The position numbers and the translations under genes are program-made. 64,000 bases of DNA from Kordiimonadales bacterium IMCC3096 (GTDB taxonomy: Bacteria > Pseudomonadota > Alphaproteobacteria > Minwuiales > Minwuiaceae), in NCBI GenBank assembly GCA_016865035.1, contig CP018227.1, positions 124,001 through 188,000 on the forward strand. Direction: 5' to 3'. Shown in pieces: positions 26,752 to 35,928 of this stretch. Numbering within the stretch: the stretch's first letter is position 1; each line of letters opens with the position of its first letter. The notes beneath the pieces were generated by a model. The model did not search any database. It was not told the origin of the DNA and saw only the letters and a program-made list of their open reading frames with translations.

Positions 26752-29033
26752 CGAAGATGCTCGACGGAATCGGCGCCAGTGCCACGCGCCGGGAAGACAA
26801 CCGCCTTGTCCGCGGTGCGGGCCGCTATACCGATGATCTGGCGGCGGAGGGCGATCTGGTCGGTCTGTTCGTCCGTTCCGAAGTGGCCCATGGGCGCATC
26901 CTGTCCGCCACACTGGATGATGCGCGCGCCGTGCCCGGCGTTGTCGCCATCCTGACCGGAGAGGACGCGGCGAACGACGGCCTCGGCACCCTGAAGACAA
27001 CGGCTCCGGTCACCAACCGGGACGGCACAAGCATGATCGAGGCCTATCGCCCGATCCTGCCCCGGACGCATGTGCATCACGTCGGCCAGCCGCTGGCGCT
27101 GATCGTGGCGGAGAGCATGGCCGCCGCCCGCGACGCCGCCGATCTGGTCTGGTTCGAGATCGAGGATCTGGGCGCGGTGACGGAGGCGGGAACCGAATCC
27201 CCTGCCCTGCACGACGCGGCCCCCGGCAACATGATCTTCGACTGGGGCACCGGTGACTGGGAAGGCACGGCGGACGCCATCGCCACCGCGCCACATACGG
27301 TTTCGCTGCGGCTGCGGACCCAGCGGATCTGCGGCGCGGCGCTGGAAGGGCGTGCCGTGGTGGCACGACCGGACCCGGCGAACGACCGCATCGAACTGAC
27401 CAGCGCCTGTCAGGGCGTGCATCTGCTGCACCATCAGATCGCCCGCAATGCGCTGCACTGGCCGAAGGAGAAGCTGCGGGTTGTCGCGCACGACGTCGGC
27501 GGCGGCTTCGGCCCGAAGTTCTTCGCCTACCCCGAACAGGCGGCGGTTGTCTGGGCCGCAGAGAAGCTGCAGCGGCCCGTGCGCTGGACCTCGTCCCGTA
27601 CCGAGAGCTTCGTGTCGGAGACCCATGCGCGCCCGCAGGTGACCAATGCCACGCTGGGGTTCGATGACGAGGGACGTTTCCTGGCGCTGCAGGTCGATGC
27701 ACTGGCCGATCTCGGGGCGTTCCTGTCCACCTTCGGCCCCGGCAATCCGACCGACAGCCTGGCCAAGGTGGCGAGCGGAATGTACGCCCTGCCGCGTATC
27801 GCGATCCGGTCCCGCGCCTGGTACACCAGCACCGTTCCGATCGACGCCTATCGTGGTGCCGGCAAGCCGCCGATGGTGGTGACACTGGAACGGCTGGTGG
27901 ACAAGGCAGCCCTGGCCCTTGGCCTGGCGCCGGAGGAGATCCGGCGGCGCAATCTGGTGCAGCCCGACGCAATGCCCTGGCAGACGCCGCTGGGGATGAG
28001 CTATGACGGCGGCGACTATCCGGCGATCCTGGACGCGGCGCTGGAAAGGCTCGACTGGCAGGGCTTCGAGGGGCGGAGGGCGGACAGTGCCAAACGGGGA
28101 CTGCTGCGCGGGCGCGGCATCGCCTGCAACATGCATCCCGTTGGCGGCGCGACGAACGAGACCAGCACCGTCACCGTGAATGGTGCAACGGGACGGATCG
28201 AGGCATGGACCGGGACCCAGTCCACCGGCCAGGGGCATGAGACCATCTTCGCGCAGATCCTGGCCGACCGGCTGGGCATTCCGGCGACCGCGATCGATGT
28301 CCGGCAGGGCGACACCGAGCGGCTGGTGCGTGGCGGCGGCACCGGTGGCTCCTCCTCCACCATCATCTCCGGCGCGACCCTGACGCGAACGGCGGATGAA
28401 GTGATCCGGATCGGTCGCCAGCGCGCCGCCGACCGGCTGGAGACTGCGGTCGAGGACATCGAGTTCCTGGAGGGCACCTTTCGTATCACCGGCACCGACA
28501 GGCAGGTCAGCCTGTTCGATCTGGCCGAAGAGGAGCCTCTGGCAGCAACACAGGAGTTTGCCGATTCCGTTGCCGCCTTCCCCCATGGCGTGGTCATCGC
28601 CGAGGTCGAGATCGATCCCGATACGGGCAAGGTCAGCCTCGACCGCCTGGGCGCCGTCGACGACGCGGGCACGATCATCAATCCGACCCTGCTTGCCGGA
28701 CAGTCGCAGGGCGCACTGGCGCAGGGTGTCGGCGCAATCCTGCTGGAACATGCCGTCTACGACCCGGACAGCGGGCAACTGCTGAGCGGTTCGCTGATGG
28801 ACTATTGCATGCCCCGCGCCGACGACCTGCCCGGGCTGGACGTGAATTTCCACGAGACCGCCTCGTCAACGAACATCCTCGGCGCGCGCGGGATCGGGGA
28901 GATGGGATCGAATGGTGCTCCGGCGGCGATCGCCAACGCTGTCCATGACGTGCTGCAGCGTCAGGGGATCACGATGGACCTCGACCCGCCCTTCACGCCT
29001 GCGCAGGTCTGGCGGGCCCTGAATGCGCGCTGA
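26748..29033 (+). CDS. Xanthine dehydrogenase/CoxL-family molybdopterin-binding large subunit
   Basis: This 761-residue protein matches the large, molybdenum-cofactor subunit of CO dehydrogenase/aldehyde oxidase-type hydroxylases. The N-terminus (GASATRREDNRLVRGAGRYTDD) and the cofactor segments GGGFGPKFFAYPE, GQGHETIFAQI and GGGTGGSSSTI are all present. The catalytic glutamate is in GIGEMGSN near the C-terminus. At residues 367-373 it has AYRGAGK, not the AYRCSFR loop of true CO dehydrogenase, so it is a form II-like enzyme oxidising an unknown aldehyde or heterocycle. No FAD (CoxM) or Fe-S (CoxS) subunit gene lies next to it. It is coupled to the DUF1194 gene. Confidence 0.92.
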   Translation: MTKMLDGIGASATRREDNRLVRGAGRYTDDLAAEGDLVGLFVRSEVAHGRILSATLDDARAVPGVVAILTGEDAANDGLGTLKTTAPVTNRDGTSMIEAYRPILPRTHVHHVGQPLALIVAESMAAARDAADLVWFEIEDLGAVTEAGTESPALHDAAPGNMIFDWGTGDWEGTADAIATAPHTVSLRLRTQRICGAALEGRAVVARPDPANDRIELTSACQGVHLLHHQIARNALHWPKEKLRVVAHDVGGGFGPKFFAYPEQAAVVWAAEKLQRPVRWTSSRTESFVSETHARPQVTNATLGFDDEGRFLALQVDALADLGAFLSTFGPGNPTDSLAKVASGMYALPRIAIRSRAWYTSTVPIDAYRGAGKPPMVVTLERLVDKAALALGLAPEEIRRRNLVQPDAMPWQTPLGMSYDGGDYPAILDAALERLDWQGFEGRRADSAKRGLLRGRGIACNMHPVGGATNETSTVTVNGATGRIEAWTGTQSTGQGHETIFAQILADRLGIPATAIDVRQGDTERLVRGGGTGGSSSTIISGATLTRTADEVIRIGRQRAADRLETAVEDIEFLEGTFRITGTDRQVSLFDLAEEEPLAATQEFADSVAAFPHGVVIAEVEIDPDTGKVSLDRLGAVDDAGTIINPTLLAGQSQGALAQGVGAILLEHAVYDPDSGQLLSGSLMDYCMPRADDLPGLDVNFHETASSTNILGARGIGEMGSNGAPAAIANAVHDVLQRQGITMDLDPPFTPAQVWRALNAR

Positions 29034-29070
29034 AACACATGCGGCCCACTGACCTGAAACCAACCGACTG

Positions 29071-30600
29071 ATGCCTGACTTCACCCCGTTGCTGAAGCTG
29101 TACGCGCGCTACCGGCTGGGCGTGCTGAAACATCAGGATCCCGTGGAGACACAGACCCGGCAACTGCTGGGACTGGTGCGAAAGGCACGGGGCACGCGGT
29201 TCGGGCGCGATCATGATTTCGACCGCATCCGGACCATTGCCGATTTTCAGGCCCGGGTGCCCGTCCGCGCCTATGAGGATTTCTGGCAGGCGTACTGGTC
29301 CGGGGCCTTTCCCGATCTGTCCGGCCAGACATGGCCCGGACGGGCGCCATGGCTGGCGGTCAGTTCCGGCACCACGTCCGGCACCACCAAGTACCTGCCC
29401 GTGACACCGGCGATGATGCGGGCCAACAAGCGCGCCGCCATCGACGTGGCTGTACATCATCTGGCCAACCGTCCCGACAGTCGGCCCCTCAGCGGCAAGA
29501 CCTTCATGCTGGGCGGGTCAACGGCTCTGGTCGATCAGGGGCAGGGTGTCCTCAGCGGCGACCTGTCGGGCATTGCCGTCAAGGGCCAGTCCGCCTGGAT
29601 GCGCGGCCTTTCCTTCCCGCCCGCCGATCTGGCGCTGCTGGATGACTGGGAGGAGAAGCTGGAGCGTCTGGCGCGGCTGTCGCTGGACCAGCGCATCAGC
29701 ATGCTGACCGGCACACCGGGCTGGATGCTGATCCTGTTCGAGCGGCTGCATGAACTGACGGGCGGCAAGGCCCCCTTCCCGGATCTGGAACTGGTGGTGC
29801 ATGGCGGCGTCGCCTGGGACCTCTATCGCGACCGTTTCAGGCCATTCCTGGAACAGACGCGGGCGGAAACGCGTGAGGTCTATCCGGCCAGCGAGGGCTT
29901 CATCGGCGTCGCCGACCGGGGCGATGGCGAGGGTCTGCGCCTGATCCTGGACAACGGAATCTTCTTCGAGTTCATCCCACTGTCCGAGCTGGGGGCGGAG
30001 AACCCCGTGCGGCATTGGGTGGGCAACCTGGAGACGGGTGAGGACTATGCCATCGTGCTGTCCTCCAACTCCGGCATGTTCGCCTATCTGATCGGGGACA
30101 CGGTACGGTTCGTGGACCGCACGCCACCGCGCCTGCTGATCACCGGGCGCACGTCCTACATGCTCTCCGCCTTCGGCGAGCATCTGATCGGCAGCGAACT
30201 CGACAGCGCCGTCAACCGCGCGGCGGAAGTGTCGGGCATGGTGGTGAACGAGTACAGCGTCGGTGCCGTACTGCCCGAACAGCGCCGCGGCGTCGGCCAT
30301 CATCTCTACCTGGTGGAGGCCGCGACCGACCCCGATGCCGCGCAGGCAGAGCGATTCGCCGCCACGGTGGACCAGGTGCTGCAGGACCTGAACGAGGACT
30401 ACCTGGCGCACCGCATCAACGACACGGGCATGAACCCGCCGGAGTTAAGGTTCCTGCCGCCGGGCGCGTTCGAGCGCTGGATGGCGACGAAGGGCAAGTC
30501 CGGCGGCCAGCACAAGGTGCCGCGCGTCGTCACCGACGCGGGCAGGTTCATGGCCATGGTCGGGGAGATCGCGGCGGCGCCTGCGCCCGACCAGGGCTGA
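29071..30600 (+). CDS. GH3-family acyl-adenylating / amido synthetase-like protein, copy 1
   Basis: This 509-residue protein belongs to the plant-type GH3 family of the ANL adenylating superfamily. Plant members join amino acids to jasmonate, auxin or benzoates; bacterial members have mostly unknown substrates. The three ANL-like motifs are visible: SSGTTSGTTKYLPV (residues about 97-110), YPASEGFIG (about 270), and the third region GDTVRFV followed by ITGRTSYMLSAFGEHL (about 345-372). It ends with the lysine-containing KGKSGGQHKVPR. A closely similar copy follows 49 bases later, so the pair arose by tandem duplication. Confidence 0.92.
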   Translation: MPDFTPLLKLYARYRLGVLKHQDPVETQTRQLLGLVRKARGTRFGRDHDFDRIRTIADFQARVPVRAYEDFWQAYWSGAFPDLSGQTWPGRAPWLAVSSGTTSGTTKYLPVTPAMMRANKRAAIDVAVHHLANRPDSRPLSGKTFMLGGSTALVDQGQGVLSGDLSGIAVKGQSAWMRGLSFPPADLALLDDWEEKLERLARLSLDQRISMLTGTPGWMLILFERLHELTGGKAPFPDLELVVHGGVAWDLYRDRFRPFLEQTRAETREVYPASEGFIGVADRGDGEGLRLILDNGIFFEFIPLSELGAENPVRHWVGNLETGEDYAIVLSSNSGMFAYLIGDTVRFVDRTPPRLLITGRTSYMLSAFGEHLIGSELDSAVNRAAEVSGMVVNEYSVGAVLPEQRRGVGHHLYLVEAATDPDAAQAERFAATVDQVLQDLNEDYLAHRINDTGMNPPELRFLPPGAFERWMATKGKSGGQHKVPRVVTDAGRFMAMVGEIAAAPAPDQG

Positions 30601-30649
30601 CACCGGACCATGGTCATATGCCTGTAGTGGTGCCTGACGATGATCAGGC

Positions 30650-32236
30650 ATGTTCGATCCGTCGCCATTGCTGTCGCTTGTTGCCCGTCGCCGCGCCGCC
30701 GCGCTGCGGCAGCAGGATACGGTCGGGGTGCAGCAGGCCCAGTTGCACGGGCTTCTCCGCCAGGCGCGGAAGACACGTTTCGCGCACGACCACGACTTCG
30801 CCGGAATCCGCTCGATCCACGACTTCCAGGACCGGGTGCCCATCCGCAGTTACGAGGATTTCTGGAACGATTACTGGTCGGAGGGCTTTCCCGATGTTGC
30901 CGGACTGACCTGGTCCGGTCGGGTGCGCTTCATGGCGACCAGTTCCGGCACGACCACGGGGCGCACCAAGTACCTGCCCGTCTCCGACGCCATGATTCGC
31001 AGCAACCGGCGCGCGGCCATCGATGTTGCGGTGCATCACCTGGCCAACCATCCCGAGAGCCGCCCGCTGGCGGGACGCACCTTCATGCTGGGCGGATCGA
31101 CCGCGTTCCGAGACCTGGGACACGGCGTGCGCGGCGGCGACCTCTCGGGCATAGCGGCCAGCACCCAGGCACGCTGGATGCGCGCCTTCTCCTTCCCGCC
31201 GCCGGAACTGGCGCTGCTGGACAACTGGGAGGAGAAGCTGGAGACGCTGGCGCGGCTGTCGCTGCACCAGCGGATCAGCATGATCTCCGGAACGCCTACC
31301 TGGCTGCTGATCCTGTTCGAGCGGCTGCACGAACTGACCGGCGGCGCGCCCCCCTTTCCCGACCTGCAGTTGCTGGTGCATGGCGGTGTCGCCTGGGACC
31401 TGTACCGGGAACGTTTCCGCCCTTTCCTGCAGCAGACCAGTGCCGCGACCCGGGAGGTCTATCCGGCGAGCGAGGGCTTCATCGCCATCGCCGACCGTGG
31501 CAGTGGCGAAGGCATGCGGCTGATGGCCGACAACGGCATCTTCTTCGAGTTCGTGCCCCTGTCGGAACTGGACGCGGACCGGCCCGTGCGCCACTGGGTC
31601 GGCAATCTGGAGACCGGCGAGGACTATGCCATCATCCTGACCACCAATTCCGGCATGTTCGCCTACCGCATCGGCGACACCGTGCGCTTCGTGGACCGCA
31701 AGCCGCCCCGGCTGCTGATCACGGGCCGCACGTCCTACATGCTGAGTGCGTTCGGCGAACACCTGATCGGCACGGAGATCGACCAGGCGGTCAATGCCGC
31801 CGCGCACGCAACCGGGCTGACCGTCAATGAATATTGCGTCGGCCCGGTCCTCTCCCGCCGGAAGGGCACGGTCGGGCATCACCTGTTCATCGTGGAGACC
31901 GGAACACCGGTCACGGACCCGATCCTGGCCCAGCGCGCCGCCGCCTTCCGGGAAACGGTGGATTCGACGCTGGACGCGCTCAGTCGTGACTACGGCACGC
32001 ACCGCCGCAACGGTGTCGGCATGGCGGGTCCGAGCCTCCGCTTCGTCAATCCCGGCACCTTTGCCCGCTGGATGGCGCGCAAGGGCAAGTCCGGCGGGCA
32101 GCACAAGGTGCCGCGCGTGATCAGCGATCCGTCACGCTTCACGATGATGACGCACGAGATCGCGGCCGAGAGCCCGGAACTCCGCTATCCGCAGCAGGAC
32201 GCGGGCAGTTCCCGGCGTCTGCCCCTTTCCGCCTGA
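30650..32236 (+). CDS. GH3-family acyl-adenylating / amido synthetase-like protein, copy 2
   Basis: This 528-residue paralogue of the gene just upstream shares most motif blocks: SSGTTTGRTKYLPV, YPASEGFIAIADRG, ITGRTSYMLSAFGEHL and KGKSGGQHKVPRVI. By eye the majority of residues are identical across the core, while the N-terminal 20 residues and the last 40 differ. The differing part of motif I (TTGR against TSGT) and of the acyl-pocket region may indicate a changed substrate. The gene is convergent with the monooxygenase gene at 32.3-34.2 kb, with only 24 bases between. Confidence 0.92.
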   Translation: MFDPSPLLSLVARRRAAALRQQDTVGVQQAQLHGLLRQARKTRFAHDHDFAGIRSIHDFQDRVPIRSYEDFWNDYWSEGFPDVAGLTWSGRVRFMATSSGTTTGRTKYLPVSDAMIRSNRRAAIDVAVHHLANHPESRPLAGRTFMLGGSTAFRDLGHGVRGGDLSGIAASTQARWMRAFSFPPPELALLDNWEEKLETLARLSLHQRISMISGTPTWLLILFERLHELTGGAPPFPDLQLLVHGGVAWDLYRERFRPFLQQTSAATREVYPASEGFIAIADRGSGEGMRLMADNGIFFEFVPLSELDADRPVRHWVGNLETGEDYAIILTTNSGMFAYRIGDTVRFVDRKPPRLLITGRTSYMLSAFGEHLIGTEIDQAVNAAAHATGLTVNEYCVGPVLSRRKGTVGHHLFIVETGTPVTDPILAQRAAAFRETVDSTLDALSRDYGTHRRNGVGMAGPSLRFVNPGTFARWMARKGKSGGQHKVPRVISDPSRFTMMTHEIAAESPELRYPQQDAGSSRRLPLSA

Positions 32237-32260
32237 ACCCCTCGGCCTGCGCCCGGTCGA

Positions 32261-34183
32261 TCAGGTGGCGCTGCGGCGAGGCTCGGTCTCGAAAGCGTCC
32301 AGATCCGCCTCCCGCGTCATGCCGAACAGATCGACATTGCGGAACGGGAAGTTGACCGTCACCCGCCCCAGCCGGTTGCGGTAATAGGTCTTCATGCCGG
32401 GATGGGTCCAGACCATGTTCTCGTGCGCGGCCTCGACCTTCGCATTGTAGGCGTCATGCACATCCTTGCGCACGGCGACCGCACCGATGCCCTGATCGTT
32501 CATCTTCGCCATCAGGTCCATGATGTAGTTGATCTGCATCTCGATCACGAACAGCAGGCTGCCGCCGTGGCCCGGCTGCGTGTTGGGCCCGTAGAGGATG
32601 AAGTAGTTGGGGAAGTCCGGCACCGCCGCCCCCAGGAAGGCCCGCGCGTCATCATCGTCCCAGACATCGCGCAGACTGCGCCCGCCGCGACCGCGCGCCT
32701 CATAGGTATTGATGAAGCGCAGCACATCGAAGCCCGTGGCGATGATCAGCACATCCGCCTCGCGGCGTTCGCCATCCTCCGTCACCAGCGCATCGGGGGT
32801 GATCTCGGAAATGCGGTCGGTCACCAGTTCGACCTTCGGATTGCGCAGCATCCGGTACCAGCCATTGTCCATCAGCATGCGCTTGCCGAAGGGCGGATAG
32901 GGCGGCACCACCTTCTCGAACAGGTCCTGGCGATCCCCCAGTTCCTCACGGATATGGCGGGTGAAGAACTTCCGGTGTCCCTCGTTGATCGCGTTCAGTG
33001 ACCGCTCCGCATCCGGCCAGTCCGGGTCCTTCTGCAGGGCCGGGTGAACCCGGTCGTTGAAGGTCCAGCCGAGCCGCACCCGGTACCAGGCCTGGTAGAG
33101 CGGAACCTCCCGGATCAGGAACCGCATCGGCTCCGGCACCGGCTTGCGGAAATGCGGAAACGGCGCGGCCCAGTGCAGGGAGCGCTGATAGATCTTCAGT
33201 TCACCCACCTTGTCCTGGATCTCCGGGCAGATCTGCATGGCGCTGGCACCATTGCCGATGATCGCCACGCGCTTGTCCGTCAGATCAAGGTCTTCCGGCC
33301 AGCGGGAGGTGTGGAAGCTCTCTCCCGCAAAGCTGTCGATGCCCGGAATGTCGGGAAAGACCGCCGGGTTGAAGATGCCGGACGCACTGATCACGACGTT
33401 GGCATGCTCCACATGCTCCTGCCCGTCGGCATCGCGCGTCGTCACGCGCCAGAGCTGGCTGTCTTCCTGCCACTCGGTCGATACGACCTCGGTCCGGAAG
33501 CGGATGTGCGGGGTTAGTTCGAAGTGTTCCGCGACATGTTCCATGTAGCTCTTCAGTTCGTCACGCAGCGCGAAGTACATCGGCCAGTCCCACATGACGA
33601 AGGAGAAGGAATAGAGGTGGTTCGGCGTATCCACGCCCGCGCCGGGGTAGCGGTTCTCCAGCCAGACACCGCCGACGCTGCTGTTGCGCTCCAGGATCTC
33701 GAAGGGAATACCCGCAGCCTTCAGATGCACGGCCATGCACATGCCGGACGCGCCGGCACCGATGACGATGGCACGGAAACCATCCGGCACCTTCATCGGC
33801 TTGCGCTCGACCGGGCGCTGGCCAAGCTGGGCCCTGGTCATCTCGCCATATTCCTGCGGCACCGGCTCCCCCATGGAGATGCCGAGCATCCGCACCAGCA
33901 GATCCGGGTCCGGGTCGGGAATCGCCACCGGCTTGCCGGCGCGGCAGTCGAGGATGGCAGTCAGGGCCGCATCACGGATTTCCTGCTGCACATCCTCCGG
34001 CAGGCCGCCGCTGTCATTGTCATCCAGCCCCTGTCCACGACTCGGGTGATACCTGGGCTCCAGCCACGCCAGGTCGCCGGTCATCTGGACCAGCACCATC
34101 AGCAGGGTGGGAATGTTGGCGACGGCGACGGCGTCTGCCAGCAGACGCCTGTCCTCCGCACTCACGGTTCCGGTATTCGTCAT
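32261..34183 (-). CDS. Flavin-containing monooxygenase, Baeyer-Villiger type (1)
   Basis: This is a class B flavoprotein monooxygenase of about 640 residues. The FAD motif GAGASGMCMAVHL lies near residue 145, after a long N-terminal extension of about 140 residues. The Baeyer-Villiger fingerprint FXGXXXHXXXWP is present as FAGESFHTSRWP, followed by the NADPH Rossmann site IIGNGASAMQI. It would insert oxygen into a ketone, or oxidise N or S, using NADPH and O2. The ATG at 34181-34183 has GGAGG at good spacing; an ATG two codons upstream is almost touching that site. A similar enzyme is encoded immediately upstream on the same strand. Confidence 0.9.
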   Translation of the reverse strand: MTNTGTVSAEDRRLLADAVAVANIPTLLMVLVQMTGDLAWLEPRYHPSRGQGLDDNDSGGLPEDVQQEIRDAALTAILDCRAGKPVAIPDPDPDLLVRMLGISMGEPVPQEYGEMTRAQLGQRPVERKPMKVPDGFRAIVIGAGASGMCMAVHLKAAGIPFEILERNSSVGGVWLENRYPGAGVDTPNHLYSFSFVMWDWPMYFALRDELKSYMEHVAEHFELTPHIRFRTEVVSTEWQEDSQLWRVTTRDADGQEHVEHANVVISASGIFNPAVFPDIPGIDSFAGESFHTSRWPEDLDLTDKRVAIIGNGASAMQICPEIQDKVGELKIYQRSLHWAAPFPHFRKPVPEPMRFLIREVPLYQAWYRVRLGWTFNDRVHPALQKDPDWPDAERSLNAINEGHRKFFTRHIREELGDRQDLFEKVVPPYPPFGKRMLMDNGWYRMLRNPKVELVTDRISEITPDALVTEDGERREADVLIIATGFDVLRFINTYEARGRGGRSLRDVWDDDDARAFLGAAVPDFPNYFILYGPNTQPGHGGSLLFVIEMQINYIMDLMAKMNDQGIGAVAVRKDVHDAYNAKVEAAHENMVWTHPGMKTYYRNRLGRVTVNFPFRNVDLFGMTREADLDAFETEPRRSAT

Positions 34184-34248
34184 GATCATGTCCTCCCCAC
34201 CCCAGAGTGCCGGTTGGCACGCCCTCTGTACAGGCCGGAGGAGAAAGG

Positions 34249-35742
34249 TCAGGCGATCAGGAAGTCATCCAGGTTGGGCGCAGCCATGTCCTTGCGGAAA
34301 TGCTGGAAATCCCAGGGGTAGAGTGCCGGATTGCCGTTCTTGTCCAGATACCAGCTGCTGCAGCCCGTGACCCAGACCGTGCCTGTCATGGCCGCCTTGA
34401 TCTCGTCATTGAAACGCTGGGTCGCTTCGGCCTTCGGCTCCACTTCCGCCCTCTCACGCGCCTGAAGCTGTTGTATCAGCTGCATGATGTAGTCCAGCTG
34501 CACCTCCGCCACCTGGATGAGGGAGAAATTGCCGATGGGGCTGTTCGGGCCGGCCACCATGAAGAAATTCGGGAAGCCCGGCACGGCGACGGAGCGATAG
34601 GCTTCGTTCGCGTCCGCCCAGGCTTCGTCGATCGTCAGACCATTGCGGCCCGTCACATTCATCGGGCGCATGAAATCGTGGGCGCGGTAGCCGGTGGCCA
34701 GCACCAGCACATCCAGTTCATGCAGACGGCCGTCCACGGTGCGGACGCCACCGGCTTCCACCCGCTCAATGCCATCGGTCACCAGTTCCGCGTTCGGCTG
34801 CTGGATCGCGGGATAGAACTGGTCGGTCATGATCAGACGCTTGCAGGCAACCTTGTAGTCGGGTGTCAGTTTCGCCCGCAGTTCCGGATCACTGACGTTC
34901 TCCATCAGGTTGTTGACGCAGTTCTCCTCCACCTTGGCCATTTCCGCGCGGTCGCCGATGACGGCGCGGGCAAAGGTGTCCACGAACCGCTCCGACAGAT
35001 GGTCGTACAGGCCGTCCATCTCCTCCGGGTTCTCGCGATAGCGCTGCTTCAGCGACTCCGGAATCTCGGGGTTCGGCAGCGGTACGACCCACTGCGCGGT
35101 ACGCTGGAACAGGCTGAGATGTCCGACCTCACCGATGATCGCGGAGGTCACCTGCATGGCGGTGGAGCCGGTGCCGATGATACCGACACGCTTGCCCTTC
35201 AGGCTCACGTCATGGTTCCAGCGCGCGGTGTGGAAGCTGTCACCCGCGAAGCTGTCCAGGCCCTCGATGTCGGGATAGCTGGGATGATGCAGCACCCCGG
35301 TGCAACAGATCACGGCGTCGAAGGTCTCCACGTCGCCACCGATGGTCTCCAGTTCCCAGCAACTGTCCCTGAAGGTGCTGCGCACGATCTCGGAATTCGT
35401 TCGAATCAGTTCGTTGACCCCGTGCCGTTCGGCCACGCCTTCGAAATAGCGCCGAATCTCCGGCCCCGGCGAGAACCGGCGGCTCCAGTCGGCATTCGGC
35501 TCGAAGGTATATCGATAGAGATGCGACGGCACATCACAGGTCAGACCCGGATAGGTATTGTCGCGCCAGGTGCCACCCAGCCGATCCGCCTTCTCGAAAA
35601 TGGTGATGTCACGGACACCGGTTTCCCGCAGTCGTATCGCGGCCAGGATACCGGACATGCCGGCACCGATGATCGCAACCCTGAGACTGCGGGAACCAGT
35701 ATCTACGGTCTGTTCCTTGGAACGTGCAACCGTATCGTCCAT
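34249..35742 (-). CDS. Flavin-containing monooxygenase, Baeyer-Villiger type (2)
   Basis: This 497-residue class B monooxygenase has the FAD motif GAGMSGILAAIRL near residue 26. The fingerprint FAGDSFHTARWNHD is close to the Baeyer-Villiger consensus, and the NADPH motif is GIIGTGSTAMQV. It lacks the long N-terminal extension of the neighbouring enzyme, so the two are related but not a recent duplicate. A GGAGGAGAG ribosome site precedes the ATG. The pair reads leftward as one unit, 65 bases apart. The substrates are unknown; ketone or cyclic-ketone breakdown is the default expectation. Confidence 0.9.
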   Translation of the reverse strand: MDDTVARSKEQTVDTGSRSLRVAIIGAGMSGILAAIRLRETGVRDITIFEKADRLGGTWRDNTYPGLTCDVPSHLYRYTFEPNADWSRRFSPGPEIRRYFEGVAERHGVNELIRTNSEIVRSTFRDSCWELETIGGDVETFDAVICCTGVLHHPSYPDIEGLDSFAGDSFHTARWNHDVSLKGKRVGIIGTGSTAMQVTSAIIGEVGHLSLFQRTAQWVVPLPNPEIPESLKQRYRENPEEMDGLYDHLSERFVDTFARAVIGDRAEMAKVEENCVNNLMENVSDPELRAKLTPDYKVACKRLIMTDQFYPAIQQPNAELVTDGIERVEAGGVRTVDGRLHELDVLVLATGYRAHDFMRPMNVTGRNGLTIDEAWADANEAYRSVAVPGFPNFFMVAGPNSPIGNFSLIQVAEVQLDYIMQLIQQLQARERAEVEPKAEATQRFNDEIKAAMTGTVWVTGCSSWYLDKNGNPALYPWDFQHFRKDMAAPNLDDFLIA

Positions 35743-35928
35743 CGCTGCTCTCCTCCCCAGATAGCGCGGCGTGAACCGCGGGTAAAATTGCCCTACCGGG
35801 CGGTATTGTCCAATTCGTTTGCCGTGCAGAGCAATTCAGAAAATGAATGGCTCGCCCGCGCAACATTCAGATGGCGTCAGTCACCCTGACTGGGGCATTG
35901 TCGCACCCCGCACCTGCAGGAGCCCCTC

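Noticed and set aside
26643-28853. A 736-codon minus-strand frame opposite the molybdenum hydroxylase gene
   Set aside because: It is the mirror of a gene with complete cofactor motifs and has a shadow-type composition rich in Gln, Arg and Gly.
26748-29033. Aerobic carbon monoxide dehydrogenase
   Set aside because: The loop is AYRGAGK, not AYRCSFR, and the small and medium subunits are missing.
34249-35742. YUCCA-type indole-pyruvate monooxygenase
   Set aside because: The fingerprint has Trp at the end (FAGDSFHTARW), which marks Baeyer-Villiger enzymes, not YUCCA-type flavin monooxygenases.
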